This document shows, in pieces, positions 8,791 to 18,245 of a DNA stretch of 64,000 nt (position 1 is its first letter; each line of letters begins with the position of its first letter). The DNA is taken from NCBI GenBank assembly GCA_031384605.1, contig JANNAT010000141.1:1-64000 (forward strand). Reading direction: 5' to 3'. The DNA is from JANNAT01 sp031384605. Lineage in GTDB: Bacteria > Pseudomonadota > Alphaproteobacteria > Rhodobacterales > Rhodobacteraceae. Made by a program: the position numbers and the translations under genes. The notes below the pieces were generated by a model. That model was not told the origin of the DNA and searched no databases. It was given only the letters and a program-made list of their open reading frames with translations.

Positions 8791-9217
8791 TCTGGGGTCT
8801 CCTTCTTCCTGCAGACAGCAATAGCCATCATAACAGGGCTTGCGCAACGGCGCGCAACGCAGGTGATGGCATGATCATACAGGAAATGTAAATTTTATAT
8901 CAACTTATTTTTAACATACAGTTCTTTAGTAAATTTATTAACAAAAAAACTGTAATTTTTGTCAATTATTAGAAAATTCTATTCTACTGTCATAAAAGAG
9001 TTCGGTAAGGCGGCATGGGTTGAAAGGGGCAATGCAGTTTGGCTCCGGCTATAATGGGTAATTCTGGGTGTGCAGGGCGACACGTAAAGCGCCCCCGCGT
9101 GCCAAGCGGGGGGCTTTAAGTAGAATCGTCGCGCTGCAAAGCCTGGTGATTCGGTCTGGTTTTCATCGAACGTCTATCGGCCAGGATCGTCAGTGATGCT
9201 GCAATGCTTGCCCCGGT
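8791..9217. other. Intergenic region upstream of acs with AT-rich island
   Basis: This 427-bp gap has no credible gene. Bases about 8886-9000 are roughly 80% A+T, in sharp contrast to the surrounding GC-rich coding DNA. On the minus strand a TTGACA matches the sigma-70 -35 box (8960-8965) with TAATAA 19 bases downstream (8935-8940). A near-palindrome centred on AAATTT spans 8926-8941, and ACAGTT/AACTGT arms lie at 8918-8923 and 8948-8953. These are candidates for the acs promoter and an operator. The rest, 9001-9217, shows only the hairpin listed separately. Confidence 0.5.
9086..9117 (-). terminator. Hairpin downstream of the beta-helix gene
   Basis: Left arm AAAGCGCCCCCGC (9086-9098) pairs with GCGGGGGGCTTT (9106-9117) with a single bulged base and a 7-base loop. 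It lies about 100 bp past the stop of the minus-strand beta-helix gene. It ends in only three U residues on that strand, so it is a moderate terminator candidate. Confidence 0.5.
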
Positions 9218-11503
9218 TCACACCGGATTATCGCAGCGGATTGTGGCCTGCACCCGGCCCTTGACGGGCGTTTGCCATTTCACATGAACAAAGGCCTGGT
9301 TCAGCCCTTGTTCAACCAACACATAAGGCATGGTGTATTGGTTCACGTTGGCCGTGTTGGTGACAGGCCCTTCGGCCACCAGACCCATCACATTGCGCGC
9401 CCGTCCGCCAAACGGCATATACGCGGCGGCATCAATCACCCACGTGTCGGCTGCCGTGTTTTGCGTATGTTGCACCATGACCGGGCTGGCAGTTGGCTGC
9501 ATCACCCCGTTGAAGGTATTCGCCTCAAATGTCACGTTGCGGAAGGAATTGAACGCCAGCGTGGCATGCGTGGTGTCAACCATTTCCACCCGTTCAATGT
9601 CACCGTTGCGGGTGCGGAACACATTGCCAATCACGGCAAGTCCCGAAACGAAATGCCCCGGCCCGCGCGGTGTTATCACGATCCAGCGAAACCATGGCCC
9701 GGTGTCCTGGGCGGTAAACACATTGCCCGTCATGGTCAGCCCGCCAAAGGAAAACTCGGCGCTGTAATCGGGCAGGTTGTCATGTTCGTTCGACAATTCG
9801 ATAAAGCAATTGTCGATGTAATTGCCGGTGATAAAGGTTTTGGAATTCGGTAGGGTCAGCACCAGCCCGGCGCGCCGAATGCCATTGGTTTCCTCATCAC
9901 CGCCAAAAAAGTGGTTGCCGACAAAAATGCTGCCAGACCCCGCCACAATGCCGAAATGGGCAAAGCGTACGGCGCGGTTGTTGCGGATTTTGATGTCGTT
10001 CGAATTGGCGTTGAATACCAATGTGGTGCGGTCTTGTGCCCTAAGTCCCAGTTCATTCGAAATGAACTGACAGTTGTCCAGATGCAAATCCTGACAGCCC
10101 CGGCCACTTGACGTGACTGCACGGTCTTTTGGGCGGTTGATCACGCAATCTGTCACCAAAAAGGCGCTGCCTTGCACCGCAAGGTTGATCCCGCTGGCAT
10201 TGCCGCCGCAAAGAAACTCGATACCGGTAACTTCAAATTTGGACAGTTCGGTAAAGCCAGAAAAATCAAGCATATAGCGGTAACGATCAAAGGTAAATGT
10301 CCGCGTGCCTGCGCTAACCAACGGCATGCTAAGCTCGATCGTTGCGGCGGCGACGTTCTTTGACGTCACATAAACCTCGCGGCCTACGCCGGTGCCACTA
10401 ACCCGCGCGCCCACCGGAATGCCGGAGATATTTGCCACGCCGGTCAGACGCGACGATTGCGCAGTGGAATATGTGGCAACAGCCGTCACCGTTTGCGTGG
10501 TCCACGCAGCGCCCGGTGTGACCGTCAACTGGCCATGCGACAACAGCCTGCGTTGGCTGAAACTGGTCAACCCCGTCAGCACGGCCACGTCAATCGGTTC
10601 AGTCAATTCCACGCGGCGGCCATTCAGATCAAGAGTGACATGGTCGGTGAAGTAAAACAGCGCCTGCAACGCCTTTTTGAATCCCAACAGTTCCGCCCCA
10701 AACGCAGCGGCATAGGTATCAAGATTATAGTTACGCGTGCAGGACAACCGTTGCGCATCGGGCATCACGATACGGCCTTCAAACTTGACCGGGTTCTCAA
10801 AGGTCAGATGTGATCCGATGAAATAAATGCCCGGTGACACCACTACCGTGCGGCCCGCCGCAGCGGTATCGGCCGCGTCAAATGCTGCACGGTCATCGGT
10901 GATGCCATCGCCAATCGCGCCATAATCGCGCACATCCAGCCAATCGAACATCTCTGTATGAAAAACACTTGTGACATCTTCGATGGTGATATCGTCAATG
11001 CGCACCACGCCGCCGGTGGCCCCCGTCAGATCAAGCCCGAAATGACCATAGGCGGGGGCTGTTCCCCAAACCATGTTCACCCCTTGGCGATTGCCGGAAC
11101 CGATGATGGCAGAGACGGTGACGACGGTGCCATAGCTGGTCAGGGCCACGGATGGGCCTTGCTGCACCGCAGTGATGACATTGGCCCCCGATCCGCTGCC
11201 TGCCCAAGCCGCAATTCGCACGGATGGCAGGGCGCCGCTGATGGCCTTTACGCGCGCTGTGACCCGAAGATATAATCCGGGTTGAATGGGGATTTGTTGA
11301 AAACAGCGCAGTTTTTGCACCGAAAGGGTTTTTTGCAGTTCCAGACAACCTGCAAAATCCTGATCCGACGGCACATAGGCTGCATTGGGTTGGGCATCAT
11401 ATGATCCCTGACCCGGCCTGCCATCTTCGCGCGACCACAATGATAGGCCCGCCGAAAATGGCGGCGGCATCAGAACCAAACCTTCGGTAATTGCTTTGTT
11501 CAT
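9218..11503 (-). CDS. Right-handed beta-helix (pectate-lyase-like) protein
   Basis: Predicted polysaccharide-associated protein of 761 residues. The first 190 or so look like a beta-rich binding domain. Then comes DVRDYGAIGDGITDD (about residues 190-204), the entry signature of the pectate-lyase-3 fold, followed by a long repetitive beta-helix with many N-ladder motifs (GNVF, GNYID, NNRAVRF). The ATG at 11503 is preferred over one at 11596 because GAGGA lies 6-7 bases upstream and the longer N-terminus looks unnatural. No signal peptide is visible, so export, if any, would need another route. It is divergent from the CapD-like gene of the same polysaccharide locus, which suggests a lyase, epimerase or hydrolase acting on the exopolymer. 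The catalytic residues cannot be assigned. Confidence 0.75.
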   Translation of the reverse strand: MNKAITEGLVLMPPPFSAGLSLWSREDGRPGQGSYDAQPNAAYVPSDQDFAGCLELQKTLSVQKLRCFQQIPIQPGLYLRVTARVKAISGALPSVRIAAWAGSGSGANVITAVQQGPSVALTSYGTVVTVSAIIGSGNRQGVNMVWGTAPAYGHFGLDLTGATGGVVRIDDITIEDVTSVFHTEMFDWLDVRDYGAIGDGITDDRAAFDAADTAAAGRTVVVSPGIYFIGSHLTFENPVKFEGRIVMPDAQRLSCTRNYNLDTYAAAFGAELLGFKKALQALFYFTDHVTLDLNGRRVELTEPIDVAVLTGLTSFSQRRLLSHGQLTVTPGAAWTTQTVTAVATYSTAQSSRLTGVANISGIPVGARVSGTGVGREVYVTSKNVAAATIELSMPLVSAGTRTFTFDRYRYMLDFSGFTELSKFEVTGIEFLCGGNASGINLAVQGSAFLVTDCVINRPKDRAVTSSGRGCQDLHLDNCQFISNELGLRAQDRTTLVFNANSNDIKIRNNRAVRFAHFGIVAGSGSIFVGNHFFGGDEETNGIRRAGLVLTLPNSKTFITGNYIDNCFIELSNEHDNLPDYSAEFSFGGLTMTGNVFTAQDTGPWFRWIVITPRGPGHFVSGLAVIGNVFRTRNGDIERVEMVDTTHATLAFNSFRNVTFEANTFNGVMQPTASPVMVQHTQNTAADTWVIDAAAYMPFGGRARNVMGLVAEGPVTNTANVNQYTMPYVLVEQGLNQAFVHVKWQTPVKGRVQATIRCDNPV

Positions 11504-11814
11504 CCCGCATCCTCGCTTTGAGTCATCTGGCGCGGCGCAAACACCGCAGTTGATGCATAAGCTTAGGACAGGCTGGTTAATCCGCGCTGAGATCACCGCG
11601 CGCTGTGACTGTCGAACTCCAAAGCGCTGTGCCTGAAAGCAACTATGGCTTGCCGGGCGGACCTTCGCTCAAACCTGCCGATGTTTCGTGCATTGGGGAT
11701 TATTGGCCGCACGGATGTGTTATTCGCCCTGAGTATATGTCAGCACACGCTGGACGCGAGACTTTGGCTGATCTAACGTTGGCGGGTATTGATGAGTGAA
11801 TGTAGGAAGTTTTC
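11504..11814. other. Divergent promoter region of the polysaccharide locus
   Basis: This 311-bp stretch lies between the outward-facing beta-helix and CapD-like genes. It must contain both promoters. I see no strong palindrome. A short open frame at 11605-11799 lacks a recognisable family and a convincing ribosome-binding site, so I do not call it a gene. Confidence 0.4.
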
Positions 11815-13809
11815 ATGAAGCCTTACTTGCTTCACCTGCTTGGGATGAGCCGCGCGCGCAAGCGTTTTGTCCAGTTGGCCGTCGATGTTTGTCTGCTTGT
11901 GGCAGCGTTTTGTGCCGCGATGTGGTTGCGGCTGGACAGTTTTGCCTTTGCAACGGACCCGAAGGCATGGGCGGCTTTGGCAGTTGTCGTGCCATTGACG
12001 ATTATCTTCTTTATCAGGTTGGGATTTTACCGCGCCGTCATTCGCTATATCGCCAGCCGCGCGTTGGCGGCAATCCTTTTGGGTTCAATGATGTCAGGGT
12101 TGGCGTTGGGCTTGACGGCCATCTACGCGGATCTGCCAATACCGCGATCTGTTCCGATTTTCTATGCTGTTTTGGTGTTCCTGACTGTTGGCGGTGCCAG
12201 ATTTGGGTTTCGTGAATGGGTGGCAAACAGCCTGAATCGCCGGAAACAACCCGTTGTCATCTATGGTGCAGGTGCTGCCGGGCGGCAACTATTGCAAGTT
12301 CTGCGGCAGGGGTCAGATTACCTTCCGGTTGCATTTTTCGATGATGATCCGCAAGAACAAGGCATGCTGGTTGGTGGGCTACGGGTATATCCTGTCGATC
12401 ACCTCGATACTTTGATTGAGGCGAACGGCGTGCAGGCGGTTTTGTTGGCAGTTCCGTCGGCAACGAAACTACGTCGCAGCGAAATCCTGAAATCTATGGA
12501 AAAGTATCCGGTTCATTTGCGCACGATCCCCGGCCTTGATGACATGATGTCTGGCAAGGCCCGTATTGATGAATTGAACGAAATTGGCATCGAAGACCTT
12601 TTGGGACGCGATCCGATTGACCCCAAACCTGATCTGTTGTCGGCCAACATCACCGGTAAAGTTGTTATGGTCACCGGCGCAGGGGGGTCTATCGGTAGCG
12701 AGCTGTGCCGTCAGATTTTACGCCTTGCCCCGCGCCAGATTGTGCTGTTCGAACTGTCGGAACTGGCGCTTTACTCGATTGATCGGGAATTGCAGGCGGT
12801 AAAACTTGCGGACAAACTGACTGTGCAGATCACGCCGATTATGGGATCGGTTCAGGTCAGGCGCAGGGTGGAAAGCACAATGCGTTTGTTCAATGTTCAA
12901 ACGGTTTATCACGCGGCGGCGTTCAAACACGTACCGCTGGTCGAGCAGAACGCAATCGAGGGCATCTTTAACAATGTCTTTGGCACCAAGACCGTTGCCG
13001 AATCGGCGGTTGCGGCAGGCGTGCAGTCATTCATTATGATTTCGACAGACAAAGCCGTGCGCCCGACAAATATTATGGGCGCCTCAAAACGTTTGGCAGA
13101 AATGGTTTGCCAGTCGATAGCGCAGCCAAAAACCACGGGCGGCACAGTTCTGTCGATGGTGCGGTTTGGCAATGTTTTGGGGTCGTCAGGGTCGGTGATC
13201 CCGTTGTTTACCCGCCAGATTGAATCGGGCGGGCCGATCACTGTCACGCATCCCGACATCACACGCTTTTTCATGACCATCCCCGAGGCGGCGCAACTGG
13301 TCATTCAAGCCGGGTCGATGGCGCAAGGCGGCGATGTTTTTGTGCTTGATATGGGAGAGCCTGTTCGCATTGCCGATCTGGCGGCGCGGATGGCACGCCT
13401 GCATGGCCTGAAGCCGGTATTGTTTGCAGACAGTCAGATTGTCGCCGTTGAAAACGGTGAAATCGGTATTGTTTTCACAAAACTACGACCCGGCGAAAAA
13501 CTTTTCGAAGAGCTGTTGATCGGCAATGATCCGCAAGCCACGGCGCATCCGCGGATCATGACGGCCAGCGAGATTTTCAAAAGCCAATGCGATCTGGCCA
13601 AAATCCTTGAGGCTTTGGCCGCCGCGTGTGACAGCAACAACATGGACCTAATTCGCCAGATTCTGATCGATGCCCCGACAGGATATCAGCCGAATGGCGA
13701 GATCGTCGATCACGTCTGGCAAAGCAACCGCGGTGCGCAATCGCCGTTGCCAAAGCAAAGTCAACCCGAGCCACCGCGACTGACGCTGGTATCGAAGGAC
13801 CGCGCCTGA
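11815..13809 (+). CDS. Membrane nucleotide-sugar 4,6-dehydratase/epimerase (CapD/WbpM/PglF type)
   Basis: Makes an activated deoxy- or keto-sugar precursor for surface polysaccharide, typically from UDP-GlcNAc, at the inner membrane. The 664-residue protein has four N-terminal membrane segments (residues about 18-130), a first nucleotide-binding motif IYGAGAAG (149-156) and the SDR-type domain with TGAGGSIG (287-294). The catalytic region TDKAVRPTNIMGASKR carries M421xxxK425 in place of the usual YxxxK, as is standard in the large WbpM/PglF enzymes. AGGAAG precedes the ATG by 5 bases. It heads a plus-strand run with yjbH, yjbF and a yjbE-like gene and is divergent from the beta-helix gene. 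The exact sugar product cannot be read from sequence. Confidence 0.9.
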   Translation: MKPYLLHLLGMSRARKRFVQLAVDVCLLVAAFCAAMWLRLDSFAFATDPKAWAALAVVVPLTIIFFIRLGFYRAVIRYIASRALAAILLGSMMSGLALGLTAIYADLPIPRSVPIFYAVLVFLTVGGARFGFREWVANSLNRRKQPVVIYGAGAAGRQLLQVLRQGSDYLPVAFFDDDPQEQGMLVGGLRVYPVDHLDTLIEANGVQAVLLAVPSATKLRRSEILKSMEKYPVHLRTIPGLDDMMSGKARIDELNEIGIEDLLGRDPIDPKPDLLSANITGKVVMVTGAGGSIGSELCRQILRLAPRQIVLFELSELALYSIDRELQAVKLADKLTVQITPIMGSVQVRRRVESTMRLFNVQTVYHAAAFKHVPLVEQNAIEGIFNNVFGTKTVAESAVAAGVQSFIMISTDKAVRPTNIMGASKRLAEMVCQSIAQPKTTGGTVLSMVRFGNVLGSSGSVIPLFTRQIESGGPITVTHPDITRFFMTIPEAAQLVIQAGSMAQGGDVFVLDMGEPVRIADLAARMARLHGLKPVLFADSQIVAVENGEIGIVFTKLRPGEKLFEELLIGNDPQATAHPRIMTASEIFKSQCDLAKILEALAAACDSNNMDLIRQILIDAPTGYQPNGEIVDHVWQSNRGAQSPLPKQSQPEPPRLTLVSKDRA

Positions 13810-13834
13810 AGCAGTTCATGTGAACCCTGCAATC

Positions 13835-13860
13835 GAAAAACCGGGCGCGCTGCGTTTTTC
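13835..13860 (+). terminator. Terminator-like hairpin after the CapD-like gene
   Basis: GAAAAAC (13835-13841) and GTTTTTC (13854-13860) form perfect 7-bp arms around a GC-rich 12-base loop region. It starts 26 bp after the CapD-like stop codon and ends in a T-run, so it could separate that gene from yjbH. The remaining gap to 14039 shows nothing else. Confidence 0.45.
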
Positions 13861-14039
13861 TTGACTGCGGTTTGCGATCTGGCTGTTTTGCGTAAAAACT
13901 GGAGTCATGCAAATAATGCAGAACTTTGCCGATACCCACAGATAAATTCGCTGGGGCATGTGGCATTGTCCGGTTCAGTGCCGTATTAGTTTTTGAACCT
14001 GCCATATGCTGTGGCTGATCGTTGCAAAGGTTTGTTGGC

Positions 14040-16157
14040 ATGGCGGCAATGCGAAACGTGGTTGGTGGTGTTGCTGCGGGTATTCTCGCTTTGGCCGTGG
14101 CCCCGATGGCCCTTGCCGAAATGAAACCTACCTTGGCATTTTCAGGTGTCACCGGGCTGATTGATATGCCCAGTGGCGAAAGCCAGCCCGATGGTTCGTT
14201 TTCGGTGACAAGATCTGTGTTTGGCCCAATTGGCCGCACGACTTTGACGTTTCAGATCACCCCGCGCTTGTCTGGCAGTTTTCGCTATACTTCATTTAGC
14301 AAGTGGGATGATGTGATCCCTTCCCCGCTAGAGACGAACCTGGATCGAAGCTTTGATCTGCGCTATCAACTGGTCAAGGAAACGGATTTTCTTCCAGCGG
14401 TAACGGTTGGCATTCAGGACATCATTGGAACGGGTTTGATGGCGGGCGAATATATCGTCGCAACCAAATCCGTCGGCGAAACCGTCAAAGTATCGGCTGG
14501 TCTGGGCTGGGGACGGTTTGGCAGCTATGGTGCCATTGGCGCGCCGTTTGGCCCAAGACCCGTTGCAGAGGTCGGTCTGGGTGGTGAGCCGCGCATAGGC
14601 GAATGGTTCAAAGGCGATGTCGCACCCTTTGCCGGTGTCGAATGGCAGATTACCAAACGGATAGGGTTCAAGGCGGAATATTCATCCGATATCTATTCCG
14701 CCGAAGCCGGGTTTCGCCAGACGTTTGAACGCAATAGCCCTTTCAACTATGGCTTCGAATATCAGGTCGCTGACATCATGCGGGTTGGCTTATACTCGCT
14801 TTATGGATCAGCGGTCGGCTTTTCGGCGCAAGTCATCTTGGACCCAAAACGCAGCCTGACCGGCGGCCAATTGGGGGCCGGGCCATTGCCGATCAAGAAC
14901 CGTCCGGGCAGCGCCGGGTGGTCAGAAAACACTGTGTTCGAACAGGGTTCGGCCACCAAGACGCGGGATCGGTTGCAAAAGCTGCTGGCCGTCGATGGCA
15001 TTGTGATCGAATCCTTCGCGATGACGACTGTCCGCGCGCAGTTGCGGATACGCAACACGCGCATTGACAATGCGCCACAGGCGATTGGGCGGACATCGCG
15101 TGCCATGGCGTCGGTGCTGCCTGCATCCGTGGAAACATTTGAAATCGTGCCAGTATCCAATGGGCTTGCTCTATCGAAGGTGGTTCTGCGCCGTTCTGAT
15201 CTGGAAGAGCTGGAGTTTGCGGCAAACCAGGATGCGGAAATGCTGGCCCGCACGCAAATCGTCGCTTTGCCAGGGCAACAGCCAGTTGGGGCAGTGATGG
15301 GCGCAGGGCTTTATCCGAAATTTGACTGGGGTTTGGCCCCATACGTGCGAACAGCGCTTTTTGCACCCGATAACCCACTGCGGATAGACGTTGGTGTGCG
15401 CGCGAACCTGCAGTACGACATTGCCCCGGGATTTCTTTTGTCCGCAGCGATCACCAAGAAATTCGCCGGAAATCTGGACCAATCGACGCGCGTGTCAAAC
15501 TCGGTCTTGCAGCACGTCCGCAGCGACTCATCAAGTTATGACCGCGAAGGCGATCCAGCAATCGAAACGCTGACTTTTGCGTGGTATACCAAACCCGCGC
15601 CTGATCTTTATAGCCGGGTAACGGTTGGATACCTTGAGCGGATGTTCGGAGGTGTTTCTGCGGAACTGCTTTGGAAGCAAGTCGACAAACCCTACGCGCT
15701 GGGTGTCGAGGTCAATTATGTCAAACAGCGTAATTTCGATCAGTTGCTGGGGTTTCAGGATTACAGCACCGTTACGGGCCATGTGTCGGGGTATTATGCC
15801 TTTGACAACGGATTTCAGGCGCAATTGGACGTTGGTCGCTATCTGGCGGGGGATATTGGCGCAACAGTGTCAATTGACCGGCAATTCGCAAACGGCTGGA
15901 AAATTGGCGCTTACGCCACGCTGACAGATGTTCCGTTTGATGAATTTGGCGAAGGTTCGTTTGATAAGGGCATTCGCATTGAAATTCCGTATGCTTGGGC
16001 CTTAGGCAAACAAACGCGCAAGAAATACAAGAACACCATTCAACCGATCCTGCGCGATGGTGGCGCGCGGCTGGCGGTTGAGGGCCGACTTTATGATACG
16101 GTGCGCGAGTATCACGCTGGCGATCTTGACGCCAAATGGGGGCGGTTCTGGAAATGA
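14040..16157 (+). CDS. yjbH: YjbH-like outer-membrane exopolysaccharide protein
   Basis: YjbH/GfcD-family outer-membrane protein thought to help secrete exopolysaccharide. I chose the ATG at 14040, with AAAGG 9 bases upstream, over a TTG at 14022. The product of about 705 residues begins with a clear signal peptide cut after APMALA. Directly after it comes the family's hallmark segment FSGVTGLIDMPSGE, then a domain rich in alternating beta-strands ending in amphipathic strands, as in a paired beta-barrel. The stop overlaps the start of the yjbF-like gene by 4 bp. In E. coli, yjbEFGH is a Rcs-controlled exopolysaccharide operon; here the order is H-F-E. Confidence 0.88.
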   Translation: MAAMRNVVGGVAAGILALAVAPMALAEMKPTLAFSGVTGLIDMPSGESQPDGSFSVTRSVFGPIGRTTLTFQITPRLSGSFRYTSFSKWDDVIPSPLETNLDRSFDLRYQLVKETDFLPAVTVGIQDIIGTGLMAGEYIVATKSVGETVKVSAGLGWGRFGSYGAIGAPFGPRPVAEVGLGGEPRIGEWFKGDVAPFAGVEWQITKRIGFKAEYSSDIYSAEAGFRQTFERNSPFNYGFEYQVADIMRVGLYSLYGSAVGFSAQVILDPKRSLTGGQLGAGPLPIKNRPGSAGWSENTVFEQGSATKTRDRLQKLLAVDGIVIESFAMTTVRAQLRIRNTRIDNAPQAIGRTSRAMASVLPASVETFEIVPVSNGLALSKVVLRRSDLEELEFAANQDAEMLARTQIVALPGQQPVGAVMGAGLYPKFDWGLAPYVRTALFAPDNPLRIDVGVRANLQYDIAPGFLLSAAITKKFAGNLDQSTRVSNSVLQHVRSDSSSYDREGDPAIETLTFAWYTKPAPDLYSRVTVGYLERMFGGVSAELLWKQVDKPYALGVEVNYVKQRNFDQLLGFQDYSTVTGHVSGYYAFDNGFQAQLDVGRYLAGDIGATVSIDRQFANGWKIGAYATLTDVPFDEFGEGSFDKGIRIEIPYAWALGKQTRKKYKNTIQPILRDGGARLAVEGRLYDTVREYHAGDLDAKWGRFWK

Positions 16158-16765
16158 AATCTGGTCGTGTGCCATCGCTGGGCATTGGCCTGATCGCAGC
16201 CCTTGGGTTGTTGGCCGGGTGTTCCGTCGTTCCCTTGGCAAAGGCCGCTCTTTCACGGGTGGGCGGTGGCGCTGCACCGATCATCGCAAAGCCTGCCAAA
16301 GACAGCGCAGCGATCATGATGACATTGGTGTCGCGTAAAATTAAGTTTCCTATTCAACAGCTTGCGGTAAAAGCCGATGTCATACTCTGGGCATCTGCCG
16401 ATGGCGCGCAAGTGGCCCTGCGGGATGGGATGCTGATTTCCACCCGCGGATTTGGCATGGATTTGATGTCGGCGGATGTGCCTTCTGTAGACGTTCTGCT
16501 GGACAGCAACCCACAGCACGCCCGCGTTAATACGTTTCTTGACGGTTTGGATGCGCCGGTGCGCCGCGCTTATGATTGTGTTGTAACCCCGGTTACCGGC
16601 GACGCTGAACCGCAGACCGAGTATCATATTCTGGAAACGTGCCAAAGCGAGGCGGGGATTATCAAGAACGTGTATTGGATTGATAAGGCGCGGGTCGTCG
16701 TTAAATCCAAGCAATGGATTTCTACAGGCGTCGGCTATGCCATTTTTGACACAGCCAGCGGCTGA
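16154..16765 (+). CDS. yjbF: YjbF-like (GfcB) lipoprotein
   Basis: Predicted outer-membrane lipoprotein of about 203 residues, with a signal sequence and the lipobox LLAGC close to the N-terminus. The body matches the YjbF/GfcB family, a partner of YjbH in exopolysaccharide export; QWISTGVGYAIFDTASG at the C-terminus is typical. The start at 16154 gives an ATGA overlap with the yjbH stop; an in-frame ATG at 16136 is an alternative. Translational coupling supports a YjbF-YjbH complex. No YjbG/GfcC-like gene is present in the window. Confidence 0.8.
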   Translation: MKSGRVPSLGIGLIAALGLLAGCSVVPLAKAALSRVGGGAAPIIAKPAKDSAAIMMTLVSRKIKFPIQQLAVKADVILWASADGAQVALRDGMLISTRGFGMDLMSADVPSVDVLLDSNPQHARVNTFLDGLDAPVRRAYDCVVTPVTGDAEPQTEYHILETCQSEAGIIKNVYWIDKARVVVKSKQWISTGVGYAIFDTASG

Positions 16766-16846
16766 GTAGTGCAGGGGCAGGCTTTTCTTTTGGATTGTCA
16801 GCGTGTAAGGTGAAGTCAGCCTGTCTTTCAACTGGAGTCTTTAGAT

Positions 16847-17089
16847 ATGAACAAAATCACAACTTTCCTTGCGGCGTCTTCGGTCGCTTTGTTCGCTACC
16901 AACGCGGTCGCTGGCGGCATGGCTGCCCCGATCATTGAAGAAGAGCCTATGGTTGTTGCCGCGCCGTCCAGCAGCAGCAATGGCGGCCTTCTGATCCTTC
17001 TGTTGCTCGGCCTGACCGTTGCAGCAGTTGCTGGTGGCGGCACCAATGGCACAGAAGAAGAAGTCATCATCGACGAGCCCGTATTCTAA
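16847..17089 (+). CDS. Small secreted YjbE-like peptide
   Basis: An 80-residue product with a signal peptide (to about TNAVAG, residue 23), a short acidic Glu/Pro segment, a Ser-rich linker, a hydrophobic Gly/Leu/Ala segment (about 45-65) and an acidic tail. Size, signal peptide, composition and linkage to yjbH/yjbF resemble E. coli YjbE, an 80-residue secreted peptide of the same operon. Primary sequence similarity is low, so the match rests on context. GGAG lies 9 bases before ATG. It starts 81 bp after yjbF and is followed by a good terminator. Confidence 0.6.
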   Translation: MNKITTFLAASSVALFATNAVAGGMAAPIIEEEPMVVAAPSSSSNGGLLILLLLGLTVAAVAGGGTNGTEEEVIIDEPVF

Positions 17090-17118
17090 TAACTCCCTTC
17101 CTTTATTGGAAAATTTTG

Positions 17119-17147
17119 AAAACGCTCGCGCTTGACGCGGGCGTTTT
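17119..17147 (+). terminator. Rho-independent terminator ending the yjb-like operon
   Basis: AAAACGCTCGCG (17119-17130) pairs with CGCGGGCGTTTT (17136-17147), with one G-U pair and a 5-base loop, followed by a T-run. It lies 30 bp after the YjbE-like stop and before the convergent bhcD, so it may serve both directions. Confidence 0.8.
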
Positions 17148-17255
17148 TCATTTGCCGCGATGGACCGCGATTTGATTTCTGGGTCTTGCTGGCTTGCAAA
17201 CCAAAGGCCCCGTATCAGGTCTGGCGCGACGGCGTTGCGCACCAACCGCTGCGTC

Positions 17256-18218
17256 CTAAACCGCCACCGCAAAGCCCAATCCCCGTTCCTGCGCGCGGGC
17301 CATTGCAATCGTGGCCACAGCCAAATCCTGCAGGCCCACCCCGGTGCCATCAAACAACGTGATCTGATCCGCCGATGTTCTGCCTGGATGCCGCCCGATA
17401 ATCACATCGCCCAACGGATGCACATCCCCGCGCGCGATCAGCCCCGCCGCAACAGCATGTTGCGCTTCACCGATTGTGACCGATTGCGCGATTTCATCGG
17501 TGAACACCGTCGCGCGGGCCAAAAGCGCGGGTTCCACCTCTTGTTTGCCAACGGTATCGGTGCCCATGCAGGCCAGATGCGTGCCGGGGCGCACATGCGC
17601 ATCCAACAGGGATGCTGTCGGCGATGAGGTGATGGTGACAATCACATCCGCCTGTGCGCCCAGTTGCGTCAGCGATACGGCCTCAAACGGCAGACCCAAT
17701 TCCGCCGCAACCGCCGCCAGCTTTGACAGCCTTTCCGGATGCCGGTTCCAGCCTATCACCCGGTCAAACCGCCGCACCTGCGCCGCCGCGCGCAATTGAA
17801 ACATCGCCTGATGCCCGGCCCCAACCACGCCCAACACCCGCGCATCTTGGCGCGCCAAAAGGTCAATCGAAATCGCCGCCGCCGCAGCGGTGCGCAGGGC
17901 CGTCAACAGATTGCCGCCGGCCATTGCAACCGGCCGCCCCGTTTCGGGATCAAACAAAAACACCGAAGACTGATGATTGATCAGGCCCCGCGCCGCATTG
18001 CCGGGAAAATACCCACCCGCCTTTACGCCCAATTGCCCGCCAGTGCGGTCCAGCCCGGATTTGAACCCGTATTGCCGCCCGTCGCCCAACGCCTCACGCA
18101 CCACCGGAAAATTATAGGCGTCGCCCCGCGCCATCGCGGCAAAGCAGGCCTCGACGGCGGTAAAAGCGTCTTGCGGCGTGACGAGGTCGGCGATCAGGGC
18201 CTCGGGGATGATCAGCAT
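17256..18218 (-). CDS. bhcD: Iminosuccinate reductase, beta-hydroxyaspartate cycle
   Basis: Reduces iminosuccinate to L-aspartate, closing the beta-hydroxyaspartate cycle. The 320-residue protein belongs to the ornithine cyclodeaminase/mu-crystallin family. It has the Rossmann motif GVVGAGHQA at about 130-138 and the conserved KAGGYFPGN (66-74) and ITSSPT segments. GGAAGG lies 7 bases before ATG. It is the last gene of bhcABCD and is separated from bhcC by 99 bp that hold a double-hairpin repeat, whereas the other bhc genes are almost contiguous. On its own the fold could also be an ornithine cyclodeaminase or alanine dehydrogenase; the operon makes the assignment firm. Confidence 0.93.
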   Translation of the reverse strand: MLIIPEALIADLVTPQDAFTAVEACFAAMARGDAYNFPVVREALGDGRQYGFKSGLDRTGGQLGVKAGGYFPGNAARGLINHQSSVFLFDPETGRPVAMAGGNLLTALRTAAAAAISIDLLARQDARVLGVVGAGHQAMFQLRAAAQVRRFDRVIGWNRHPERLSKLAAVAAELGLPFEAVSLTQLGAQADVIVTITSSPTASLLDAHVRPGTHLACMGTDTVGKQEVEPALLARATVFTDEIAQSVTIGEAQHAVAAGLIARGDVHPLGDVIIGRHPGRTSADQITLFDGTGVGLQDLAVATIAMARAQERGLGFAVAV

Positions 18219-18245
18219 ATTAAAGCCTTCCGCAATTTTTGAGAC

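Noticed and set aside
11605..11799. Short open frame in the beta-helix/CapD divergent region
   Set aside because: No recognisable family, no convincing ribosome-binding site, and it fills a region expected to hold two promoters.
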